A DNA stretch of 64,000 bases from Isoperla grammatica (taxonomy: Eukaryota; Arthropoda; Insecta; Plecoptera; Perlodidae). Numbering within the stretch: position 1 is the stretch's first letter; each line of letters begins with the position of its first letter. The position numbers and the translations under genes are program-made. The notes beneath the pieces were generated by a model. The model ran no database searches. It was not told the origin of the DNA and saw nothing but the letters and a program-made list of their open reading frames with translations. Of this stretch, positions 1 through 10,688 are shown piece after piece. The stretch covers positions 220,284 through 284,283 of the forward strand of contig CAMDTW010000655.1 of NCBI GenBank assembly GCA_945910005.1, in the 5' to 3' direction.

Positions 1-176
1 TTGCATTCTTCAAGAGTATATTGAAAATGCATAAATTGAGTTTTTTCGTCGTTTTTGGTTAAAATATGCATAAAAAAAAGAAACTGGCTGATTTCAGTCT
101 ATCTACCACAAACTTCCAGTTTTAAGAGGAATCTTGCATACGGCTGGGATTCCTAAGGGTTTCAACCAAATTGCAC

Positions 177-189
177 AAAACGTTGTTTT
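177..189. other. Small inverted repeat, AAAAC-GTT-GTTTT, in one 3' haplotype
   Basis: Five-base arms around a 3-base loop occur in copies that read gcacaaaacgttgtttt. Copies with the alternative gttgacaaatcgttgtttt lack the left arm. The element marks one of two linked 3' haplotypes, the other mark being gtcgaaaa against gttgaaaa near the monomer end. Confidence 0.6.
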
Positions 190-241
190 AGAGCGTTTCA
201 GGCTCCAATAAGCACAATTTGTCTATTTCGTCACATTTCGA

Positions 242-259
242 TAACTTCTATAGAAGTTA
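242..259. other. 18-bp perfect palindrome in the monomer 3' part
   Basis: TAACTTCTATAGAAGTTA equals its own reverse complement. It recurs at the same monomer position in most copies. In some the centre is TTTA or TCTG but the 7-base arms TAACTTC and GAAGTTA remain. In types P, I, L and Y2 the right arm is broken (gaagtaac), and in M it reads gaacctac. It could bind a dimeric protein or extrude as a cruciform; neither is shown by the sequence. Confidence 0.85.
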
Positions 260-2670
260 CACTCTCCGTCGAAAAATAAGAATTATAGGTTGCATTCTTC
301 AAGAGTATATTGAAAATGGATAAATTGAGTTTTTTCGTCGTTTTTGGTTAAAATATGCATAAAAAATAGAAATTGGCTGATTTCAGTCTATTTACCACAA
401 ACTTCCAGTTTTAAGAGGAATCTTGCATACGGCTGGGATTCCTAAGGGTTTCAACCAAAGTTGACAAATCGTTTTTTTAGAGCGTTTCAGGCTCCAATAA
501 GCACAATTTGTCCATTTCGTCACATTTCGATAACTTCTTTAGAAGTAACACCCTCCGTTGAAAAATAAGAATTATAGGCTAAATTCTTCAAGAGTATAAT
601 GAAAATGCATAAATTGAGTTTTTTCGTCGTTTTTGGTTAAAATATGCATAAAATATAGAAATTGGCTGATTTTAGTCTATCTACCACAAACTTCCAGTTT
701 TAAGAGGAATCTTGCATACGGCTGGGATTCCTAAGGGTTTCAACCAAATTGCACAAAACGTTGTTTTAGAGCGTTTCAGGCTCTAATAAGCACAATTCGT
801 CCATTTCGTCACATTTCGATAACTTCTATAGAAGTTACACCCTCCGTCGAAAAATAAGAATTATAGGTTGCATTCTTCAAGAGTATATTGAAAATGCATA
901 AATTGAGTTTTTTCGTCGTTTTTGGTTAAAATATGCATAAAAAAAAGAAACTGGCTGATTTCAGTCTATCTACCACAAACTTCCAGTTTTAAGAGGAATC
1001 TTGCATACGGCTGGGATTCCTAAGGATTTCAACCAAATTGCACAAAACGTTGTTTTACAGCGTTTCAGGCTCCAATAAGCACAATTTGTCCATTTTGTCA
1101 CATTTCGATAACTTCTATAGAAGTTACACTCACCGTTGAAACATAAGAATTATAGGTTGCATTCTTCAAGAGTATTATGAAAATGCATAAATTGAGTTTT
1201 TTGGTCGTTTTTGGTTTAAATATGGATAAAATATAGAAATTGGCTGATTTCAGTCTATCTACCACAAACTTCCAGTTTTAAGAGGAATCTTGCATACGGC
1301 TGGGATTCCTAAGGGTTTCAACCAAAGTTGACAAATCGTTGTTTTAGAGCGTTTCAGGCTCCAATAAGCACAATTTGTCCATTTCGTCACATTTCGATAA
1401 CTTCTATAGAAGTTACACCATCCGTTGAAAAATAAGAATTATAGGCTGCATTCTTCAAGAGTTTAATGAAAATGCATAAATTGAGTTTTTTCGTCGTTTT
1501 TGGTTGAAATATGCATAAATTATAGAAATTAGCTGATTTTAGTCTATCTACCACAAACTTCCAGTTTTAAGAGGAATCTTGCATACGGCTGGGATTCCTA
1601 AGGGTGTCAACCAAATTGCACAAAACGTTGTTTTAGAGCGTTTCAGGCTTTAATAAGCACAATTTGTCCATTTCGTCACATTTCGATAACTTCTATAGAA
1701 GTTACACCCTCCGTCGAAAAATAAGAATTATAGGTTGCATTCTTCAAGAGTTTATTGAAAATGCATAAATTGAGTTTTTTCGTCGTTTTTGGTTAAAATA
1801 TGAATAAAAAATAGAAATTGGCTAATTTCAGTCTATCTACCACAAACTTCCAGTTTTAAGAGGAATCTTGCATACGGCTGGGATTCCTAAGGGTTTCAAC
1901 CAAAGTTGACAAATCGTTGTTTTAGAGCGTTTCAGGCTCCAATAAGCACAATTTGTCCATTTCGTCACATTTCGATAACTTCTCTGGAAGTTACACCATC
2001 CGTTGAAAAATAAGAATTATAGGCTGCATTCTTCAAGAGTATAATAAAAATGCATAAATTGAGTTTTTTCGTCGTTTTTGGTTAAAATATGCATAAAATA
2101 TAGAAATTGGCTGATTTTAGTCTATCTACCACAAACTTCCAGTTTTAAGAGGAATCTTGCATACGGCTGGGATTTCTAAGGGTTTCAACCAAATTGCACA
2201 AAACGTTGTTTTAGAGCGTTTCAGGCTCCAATAAGCACAATTTGTCTATTTCGTCACATTTCGATAACTTCTATAGAAGTTACACTCTCCGTCGAAAAAT
2301 AAGAATTATAGGTTGCATTCTTCAAGAGTATATTGAAAATGCATAAATTGAGTTTTTTCGTCGTTTTTGGTTAAAATATGCATAACAAATAGAAATTGGC
2401 TGATTTCAGTCTATCTACCACAAACTTCCAGTTTTAAGAGGAATCTTGCATACGGCTGGGATTCCTAAGGGTTTCAACCAAAGTTGACAAATCGTTTTTT
2501 TAGAGCGTTTCAGGCTGCAATAAGCACAATTTGTCCATTTCGTCACATTTCGATAACTTCTTTAGAAGTAACACCCTCCGTTGAAAAATAAGAATTATAG
2601 TTTTTATTCTTCAAGAGTATTATGAAAATGCATAAATTGAGGTTTTAAGTCGTTTTTGGTTCAAATATGC

Positions 2671-2700
2671 ATAAAATATAGAAATTGGCTGATTTCAGTC
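2671..2700 (+). promoter_or_regulatory. Possible core-promoter-like arrangement in a J-type monomer (speculative)
   Basis: An ATAAAATATA stretch at 2671-2680 is followed by TCAGTC at 2695-2700, which fits the arthropod initiator consensus TCAKTY. The AT stretch begins 26 bases upstream of the initiator A, slightly closer than the usual TATA distance. The pair recurs in many monomers, but in an AT-rich repeat such matches arise easily, and types H, K, O and Q have lost the TCAGTC (gattttagtc, gatttttagtc or gatttttggtc). No downstream promoter element is apparent. Confidence 0.2.
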
Positions 2701-3467
2701 TATCTACAACAAACTTCCAGTTTTAAGAGGAATCTTGCATACGGCTGGGATTCCTAAGGGTTTCAACCAAAGTTGACAAATCGTTGTTTTAGAGCGTTTC
2801 AGGCTTCAATAAGCACAATTTGTCCATTTCGTCACATTTCGATAACTTCTATAAAAGTTACACCATCCGTTGAAAAATAAGAATTATAGGCTGCAAGCTT
2901 CAAGAGTTTAATGAAAATGCAGAAATTGAGTTTTTTCGTCGTTTTTGGTTGAAATATGCATAAAATATAGAAATTGGCTGATTTTCGTCTATCTACCACA
3001 AACTTCCAGTTTTAAGAGGAATCTTGCTTACGGCTGGGATTCCTAAGGGTTTCAACCAAATTGCACAAAACGTTGTTTTCGAGCGTTTCAGGCTCCAATA
3101 AGCACAATTTGTCTATTTCGTCACATTTCGATAACTTCTATAGAAGTTACACTCTCCGAGAAAAATAAGAATTATAGGTTGCATTCTTCAAGAGTATATT
3201 GAAAATGCATAAACTGAGTTTTTTCGTCGTTTTTGGTTAAAATATGCATAAAATATAGAAATTGGCTGATTTTAGTCTATCTACCACAAACTTCCAGTTT
3301 TAAGAGGAATCTTGCATACGGCTGGGATTCCTAAGGGTTTCAACCAAATTGCACAAAACGTTGTTTTAGAGCGTTTCAGGCTCTAATAAGCACAATTCGT
3401 CCATTTCGTCACATTTCGATAACTTCTATAGAAGTTACACCCTCCGTCGAAAAATAAGAATTATAGG

Positions 3468-4911
3468 TTGCATTCTTCAAGAGTATATTGAAAATGCATA
3501 AATTGAGTTTTTTCGTCGTTTTTGGTTAAAATATGCATAAAAAAAAGAAACTGGCTGATTTCAGTCTATCTACCACAAACTTCCAGTTTTAAGAGGAATC
3601 TTGCATACGGCTGGGATTCCTAAGGGTTTCAACCAAATTGCACAAAACGTTGTTTTAGAGCGTTTCAGGCTCCAATAAGCACAATTTGTCTATTTCGTCA
3701 CATTTCGATAACTTCTATAGAAGTTACACTCTCCGTCGAAAAATAAGAATTATAGGTTGCATTCTTCAAGAGTATATTGAAAATGGATAAATTGAGTTTT
3801 TTCGTCGTTTTTGGTTAAAATATGCATAAAAAATAGAAATGGCTGATTTCAGTCTATTTACCACAAACTTCCAGTTTTAAGAGGAATCTTGCATACGGCT
3901 GGGATTCCTAAGGGTTTCAACCAAAGTTGACAAATCGTTTTTTTAGAGCGTTTCAGGCTCCAATAAGCACAATTTGTCCATTTCGTCACATTTCGATAAC
4001 TTCTTTAGAAGTAACACCCTCCGTTGAAAAATAAGAATTATAGGCTAAATTCTTCAAGAGTATAATGAAAATGCATAAATTGAGTTTTTTCGTCGTTTTT
4101 GGTTAAAATATGCATAAAATATAGAAATTGGCTGATTTTAGTCTATCTACCACAAACTTCCAGTTTTAAGAGGAATCTTGCATACGGCTGGGATTCCTAA
4201 GGGTTTCAACCAAATTGCACAAAACGTTGTTTTAGAGCGTTTCATGCTCTAATAAGCACAATTCGTCCATTTCGTCACATTTCGATAACTTCTATAGAAG
4301 TTACACCCTCCGTCGAAAAATAAGAATTATAGGTTGCATTCTTCAAGAGTTTATTGAAAATGCATAAATTGAGTTTTTTCGTCGTTTTTGGTTAAAATAT
4401 GAATAAAAAATAGAAATTGGCTAATTTCAGTCTATCTACCACAAACTTCCAGTTTTAAGAGGAATCTTGCATACGGCTGGGATTCCTAAGGGTTTCAACC
4501 AAAGTTGACAAATCGTTGTTTTAGAGCGTTTCAGGCTCCAATAAGCACAATTTGTCCATTTCGTCACATTTCGATAACTTCTCTGGAAGTTACACCATCC
4601 GTTGAAAAATAAGAATTATAGGCTGCATTCTTCAAGAGTATAATGAAAATGCATAAATTGAGTTTTTTCGTCGTTTTTGGTTAAAATATGCATAAAATAT
4701 AGAAATTGGCTGATTTTAGTCTATTTACCACAAACTTCCAGTTTTAAGAGGAATCTTGCATACGGCTGGGATTCCTAAGGGTTTCAACCAAATTGCACAA
4801 AACGTTGTTTTAGAGCGTTTCAGGCTCCAATAAGCACAATTTGTCTATTTCGTCTTATTTCGATAACTTCTATAGAAGTTACACTCTCCGTCGAAAAATA
4901 AGAATTATAGG
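3468..4911. repeat. Second, truncated copy of the 12-monomer segment
   Basis: Monomers start at 3468 (R/O), 3757 (P), 4045 (Q), 4334 (G) and 4623 (H/O hybrid). The first three repeat 1-867 nearly base for base. The series then jumps from Q directly to G, so R, S and F (present at 868-1734) are absent. This is a net loss of three monomers, as expected from unequal exchange. The Q copy at 4045 has a private change, tttcatgctct near 4243. The copy at 3757 has lost one T (gaaatggctg near 3837). The last monomer ends in tcgtcttattt, the 3' sequence that elsewhere precedes type L. Confidence 0.78.
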
Positions 4912-7900
4912 TTGCATTCTTCAAGAGTATATTGAAAAGGCATAAATTGAGTTTTTTCGTCGTTTTTGGTTAAAATATGCATAAAAAATAGAAATTAGCT
5001 GATTTCAGTCTATCTACCACCAACTTCCAGTTTTAAGAGGAATCTTGCTACGGCTGGGATTCCTAAGGGTTTCAACCAAAGTTGACAAATCGTTTTTTTA
5101 GAGCGTTTTAGGCTCCAATAAGCACAATTTGTCCATTTCGTCACATTTCGATAACTTCTTTAGAAGTAACACCCTCCGTTGAAAAATAAGAATTATAGTT
5201 TTTATTCTTCAAGAGTATTATGAAAATGCATAAATTGAGGTTTTAAGTCGTTTTTGGTTAAAATATGCATAAAATATAGAAATTGGCTGATTTCAGTCTA
5301 TCTACAACAAACTTCCAGTCTTAAGAGGAATCTTGCATACGGCTGGGATTCCTAAGGGTTTCAACCAAATTGCACAAATCGTTGTTTAAGAGCGTTCTAG
5401 GCTCCAATAAGCCCAATTTGTCCATTTCGTTACATTTCGATAACTTCTTTAGAAGTTACACCCTCCGTTGAAAAATAAGAATTATAGGTTGCATTCTTCA
5501 AGAGTATTATGAAAATGCAAAAATCGAGTTTTTTGGTCGTTTTTGGTTAAAATATGCATAAAATATAGAAATTGGCTGATTTCAGTCTATCTACCACAAA
5601 CTTCGAGTTTTAAGAGGAATCTTGCATACAGCTGGGATTCCTAAGTGTTTCAACCAAAGTTGACAAATCGTTGTTTTAGTGCGTTTCAGGCTCCAATAAG
5701 CACAATTTGTCCATTTCGTTACATTTCGATAACTTCTTTAGAAGTTACACCCTCCGTTGAAAAATAAGAATTATAGGTTGCATTCTTCAAGAGTATTATG
5801 AAAATGCATAAATCGAGTATTTTGGTCGTTTTTGGTTTAAATATGCATAAAATATAGAAATAGGCTGATTTCAGTCTATCTACCACAAACTTCGAGTTTT
5901 AAGAGGAATCTTGCATACGGCTGGGATTCCTAAGGGTTTCAACCAAAGTTGACAAATCGTTGTTTAAGAGCGTTTCAGGCTCGAATAAGCACAATTTGTC
6001 CATTTCGTCACATTTCGATAACTTCTATAGAAGTTACACCATCCGTTGAAAAATAAGAATTATAGGCTGCATTCTTCAAGAGTATAATGAAAATGCATAA
6101 ATTGAGTTTTTTCGTCGTTTTTGGTTAAAATATGCATAAAATATAGAAATTGGCTGATTTTAGTCCATCTACCACAAACTTCCAGTTTTAAGAGGAATCT
6201 TGCATACGGCTGGGATTCCTAAGTGTTTCAACCAAATTGCACAAAACGTTGTTTTAGAGCGTTTCAGGCTCCAATAAGCACAATTTGTCTTTTTCGTCAC
6301 ATTTCGATAACTTCTATAGAACCTACACTCTCCGTCGAAAAATAAGAATTATAGGTTGCATTCTTCAAGAGTATATTGAAAATGCATAAATTGAGTTTTT
6401 TCGTCGTTTTTGGTTAAAAATGCATAAAAATAGAAATTGGCTGATTTCAGTCTATCTACCACAAACTTCCAGTTTTAAGACGAATCTTGCATACGGCTGG
6501 GATTCCTAAGGGTTTCAACCAAAGTTAACAAATCGTTGTTTTAGAGCGTTTCAGGCTCCAATAAGCACAAAATGTCCATTTCGTCACATTTCGATAACTT
6601 CTTTAGAAGTAACACCCTCCGTTGAAAAATAAGAATTATAGTTTTTATTCTTCAAGAGTATTATGAAAATGCATAAATGAGGTTTTAAGTCGTTTTTGGT
6701 TAAAATATGCATAAAATATAGAAATTGGCTGATTTCAGTCCTTCTACAACAAACATCCAGTTTTAAGAGGAATCTTGCATACGGCTGGGATTCCTAAGGG
6801 TTTCAACCAAAGTTGACAAATCGTTGTTGTAGAGCGTTTCAGGCTCCAATAAGCACAATTTGTCCATTTCGTCACATTTCGATAACTTCTCTGGAAGTTA
6901 CACCATCCGTTGAAAAATAAGAATTATAGGCTGTATTCTTCAAGAGTATAATGAAAATGCATAAATTGAGTTTTTTCGTCGTTTTTGGTTAAAATATGCA
7001 TAAAATATAGAAATTGGCTGATTTTAGTCTATCTACCACAAACTTCCAGTTTTAAGAGGAATCTTGCATACGGCTGGGATTCCTAAGGGTTTCAACCAAA
7101 TTGCACAAAACGTTGTTTTAGAGCGTTTCAGGCTCCAATAAGCACAATTTGTCTATTTCGTCACATTTCGATAACTTCTATAGAAGTTACACTCTCCGTC
7201 GAAAAATAAGAATTATAGGTTGCATTCTTCAAGAGTATATTGAAAATGGATAAATTGAGTTTTTTCGTCGTTTTTGGTTAAAATATGCATAAAAAATAGA
7301 AATTGGCTGATTTCAGTCTATCTACCACAAACTTCCAGTTTTAAGAGGAATCTTGCATACGGCTGGGATTCCTAAGGGTTTCAATCAAAGTTGACAAATC
7401 GTTTTTTTAGAGCGTTTCAGGCTCCAATAAGCACAATTTGTCCATTTCGTCACATTTCGATAACTTCTTTAGAAGTAACACCCTCCGTTGAAAAATAAGA
7501 ATTATAGGCTGCATTCTTCAAGAGTATAATGAAAATGCATAAATTGAGTTTTTTCGTCGTTTTTGGTTAAAATATGCATAAAATATAGATATTGGCTGAT
7601 TTTAGTCTATCTACCACAAACTTCCAGTTTTAAGAGGAATCTTGCATACGGCTGGGATTCCTAAGGGTTTCAACCAAATTGCACAAAACGTTGTTTTAGA
7701 GCGTTTCAGGCTCTAATAAGCACAATTCGTCCATTTCGTCACATTTCGATAACTTCTATGGAAGTTACACCCTCCGTCGAAAAATAAGAATTATAGGTTG
7801 CATTCTTCAAGAGTATATTGAAAATGCATAAATTGAGTTTTTTCGTCGTTTTTGGTTAAAATATGCATAAAAAAAAGAAACTGGCTGATTTCAGTCTATC

Positions 7901-9243
7901 TACCACAAACTTCCAGTTTTAAGAGGAATCTTGCATACGGCTGGGATTCCTAAGGATTTCAACCAATTTGCACAAAACGTTGTTTTACAGCGTTTCAGGC
8001 TCCAATAAGCACAATTTGTCCATTTTGTCACATTTCGATAACTTCTATAGAAGTTACACCCACCGTTGAAAAATAAGAATTATAGGTTGCATTCTTCAAG
8101 AGTATTATGAAAATGCATAAATTGAGTTTTTTGGTCGTTTTTGGTTTAAATATGGATAAAATATAGAAATTGGCTGATTTCAGTCTATCTACCACAAACT
8201 TCCAGTTTTAAGAGGAATCTTGCATACGGCTGGGATTCCTAAGGGTTTCAACCAAAGTTGACAAATCGTTGTTTTAGAGCGTTTTAGGCTCCAATAAGCA
8301 CAATTTGTCCATTTCGTCACATTTCGATAACTTCTATAGAAGTTACACCATCCGTTGAAAAATAAGAATTATAGGCTGCATTCTTCAAGAGTTTAATGAA
8401 AATGCATAAATTGAGTTTTTTCGTCGTTTTTGGTTGAAATATGCATAAAATATAGAAATTAGCTGATTTTAGTCTATCTACCACAAACTTCCAGTTTTAA
8501 GAGGAATCTTGCATACGGCTGGGATTCCTAAGGGTGTCAACCAAATTGCACAAAACGTTGTTTTAGAGCGTTTCAGGCTCCAATAAGCACAATTTGTCCA
8601 TTTCGTCACATTTCGATAACTTCTATAGAAGTTACACCCTCCGTCGAAAAATAAGAATTATAGGTTGCATTCTTCAAGAGTTTATTGAAAATGCATAAAT
8701 TGAGTTTTTTCGTCGTTTTTGGTTAAAATATGAATAAAAAATAGAAATTGGCTAATTTCAGTCTATCTACCACAAACTTCCAGTTTTAAGAGGAATCTTG
8801 CATACGGCTGGGATTCCTAAGGGTTTCAACCAAAGTTGACAAATCGTTGTTTTAGAGCGTTTCAGGCTCCAATAAGCACAATTTGTCCATTTCGTCACAT
8901 TTCGATAACTTCTCTGGAAGTTACACCATCCGTTGAAAAATAAGAATTATAGGCTGCATTCTTCAAGAGTATAATAAAAATGCATAAATTGAGTTTTTTC
9001 GTCGTTTTTGGTTAAAATATGCATAAAATATAGAAATTGGCTGATTTTTGGTCTATCTACCACAAACTTCCAGTTTTAAGAAGAATCTTGCATACGGCTG
9101 GGATTCCTAAGGGTTTCAACCAAATTGCACAAAACGTTGTTTTAGAGCGTTTCAGGCTCCAATAAGCACAATTTGTCTATTTCGTCACATTTCGATAACT
9201 TCTATAGAAGGTACACTCTCCGTCGAAAAATAAGAATTATAGG

Positions 9244-9525
9244 TTGCATTCTTCAAGAGTATATTGAAAATGCATAAATTGAGTTTTTTCGTCGTTTTTG
9301 GTTAAAATATGCATAAAAAATAGAAATTGGCTGATTTCAGTCTATCTACCACAAACTTCCAGTTTTAAGAGGAATCTTGCATACGGCCCTAAGGGTTTCA
9401 ACCAAAGTTGACAAATCGTTTTTTTAGAGCGTTTCAGGCTGCAATAAGCACAATTTGTCCATTTCGTCACATTTCGATAACTTCTTTAGAAGTAACACCC
9501 TCCGTTGAAAAATAAGAATTATAGT
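9244..9525. repeat. Type I monomer with 7-bp deletion, 282 bp
   Basis: This copy reads CATACGGCCCTAAGG where other monomers read CATACGGCTGGGATTCCTAAGG minus 7 bases at the conserved core. The junction is near 9384-9391. The monomer also carries the T7 run (cgttttttt), the ggctgcaataag variant and the arm-breaking gaagtaac. It sits between H and J. The same deletion recurs in the monomers starting at 17602, 21641, 30873, 36356, 49287 and 63677, so it is an inherited marker of this higher-order position. Confidence 0.9.
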
Positions 9526-10393
9526 TTTTATTCTTCAAGAGTATTATGAAAATGCATAAATTGAGGTTTTAAGTCGTTTTTGGTTAAAATATGCATAAAA
9601 TATAGAAATTGGCTGATTTCAGTCTATCTACAACAAACTTCCAGTCTTAAGAGGAATCTTGCATACGGCTGGGATTCCTAAGGGTTTCAACCAAATTGCA
9701 CAAATCGTTGTTTTAGAGCGTTCTAGGCTCCAATAAGCCCAATTTGTCCATTTCGTTACATTTCGATAACTTCTTTAGAAGTTACACCCTCCGTTGAAAA
9801 ATAAGAATTATAGGTTGCATTCTTCAAGAGTATTATGAAAATGCAAAAATCGAGTTTTTTGGTCGTTTTTGGTTAAAATATGCATAAAATATAGAAATTG
9901 GCTGATTTTTAGTCTATCTACCACAAACTTCGAGTTTTAAGAGGAATCTTGCATACAGCTGGGATTCCTAAGTGTTTCAACCAAAGTTGACAAATCGTTG
10001 TTTTAGTGCGTTTCAGGCTCCAATAAGCACAATTTGTCCATTTCGTTACATTTCGATAACTTCTTTAGAAGTTACACCATCCGTTGAAAAATAAGAATTA
10101 TAGGCTGCATTCTTCAAGAGTTTAATGAAAATGCATAAATTGAGTTTTTTCGTCGTTTTTGGTTGAAATATGCATAAAATATAGAAATTAGCTGATTTTA
10201 GTCTATCTACCACAAACTTCCAGTTTTAAGAGGAATCTTGCATACGGCTGGGATTCCTAAGGGTGTCAACCAAATTGCACAAAACGTTGTTTTAGAGCGT
10301 TTCAGGCTCCATTAAGCACAATTTGTCCATTTCGTCACATTTCGATAACTTCTATAGAAGTTACACCCTCCGTCGAAAAATAAGAATTATAGG

Positions 10394-10688
10394 TTGCATT
10401 CTTCAAGAGTTTATTGAAAATGCATAAATTGAGTTTTTTCGTCGTTTTTGGTTAAAATATGAATAAAAAATAGAAATTGGCTAATTTCAGTCTATCTACC
10501 ACAAACTTCCAGTTTTAAGAGGAATCTTGCATACGGCTGGGATTCCTAAGGGTTTCAACCAAAGTTGACAAATCGTAAACGTTGTTTTAGAGCGTTTCAG
10601 GCTCCAATAAGCACAATTTGTCCATTTTGTCACATTTCGATAACTTCTATAGAAGTAACACCATCCGTTGAAAAATAAGAATTATAGG
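10394..10688. repeat. Out-of-register G/T hybrid monomer, 295 bp
   Basis: The left part is type G (tttatt head, atgaataaaaaatag, ctaatttc, gttgacaaatcg). At about 10576 it switches to the 3' half of type T with a misalignment, reading gacaaatcgtaaacgttg. Six extra bases result, so the copy is 295 bp long. The next monomer is type U, which elsewhere follows T (27704 to 27993, 38952 to 39241). Compared with the full order at 37506-39240, monomers H, I', J, N and most of T are missing here. This is a visible recombination scar. Confidence 0.85.

Larger units (their letters stand above)
1..289. repeat. Reference satellite monomer (R/O hybrid type)
   Basis: This copy serves as the coordinate frame for the monomer. 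Positions 1-19 are the ttgcattcttcaagagtat head. Positions 20-80 hold A and T tracts (A4 at 23-26, T6 at 41-46, T5 at 52-56, A4 at 61-64, A8 at 72-79). TATGCATA, an 8-bp palindrome, is at 65-72. Positions 97-160 are the most conserved core. Positions 165-200 vary between types. An imperfect hairpin (AAAAC, 3-base loop, GTTTT) lies at 177-189. The 18-bp perfect palindrome is at 242-259. The tail (gaaaaataagaattatagg) is at 271-289. The 5' half matches type R (A8 run, gaaactgg) and the 3' half matches type O (tctatttcg, actctccgtcg). Confidence 0.9.
1..3467. repeat. 12-monomer higher-order segment (R/O-P-Q-R-S-F-G-H-I'-J-F-Q types)
   Basis: Monomers start at 1 (R/O), 290 (P), 579 (Q, with ctaaattc head), 868 (R), 1157 (S), 1446 (F), 1735 (G), 2024 (H), 2313 (I'-like without the 7-bp deletion), 2602 (J head with S-like tail), 2891 (F, ctgcaagcttc head) and 3179 (tatatt head with Q body). 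The first three types recur at 3468, 3757 and 4045, an offset of 3466-3467 bp, which defines a 12-monomer period. The unusual ctaaattc head of the Q copies at 579 and 4045 shows that these are true duplicates. The P-Q-R-S-F-G-H order is the same as at 7220, 20196, 24235, 34332 and 52745. Confidence 0.8.

Noticed and set aside
241..260. Resemblance of ATAACTTC...GAAGTTA to the outer arms of a loxP-like recombinase site
   Set aside because: The inner arm bases and the 8-bp spacer are absent, and no recombinase gene is present. The match is a short coincidence in an AT-rich palindrome.
220..275. CENP-B box-like sequence around ttcgtcacatttcg
   Set aside because: TTCG and the central A can be aligned, but the CGGG end required by the mammalian box is missing. 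CENP-B boxes of this form are not established in insects.
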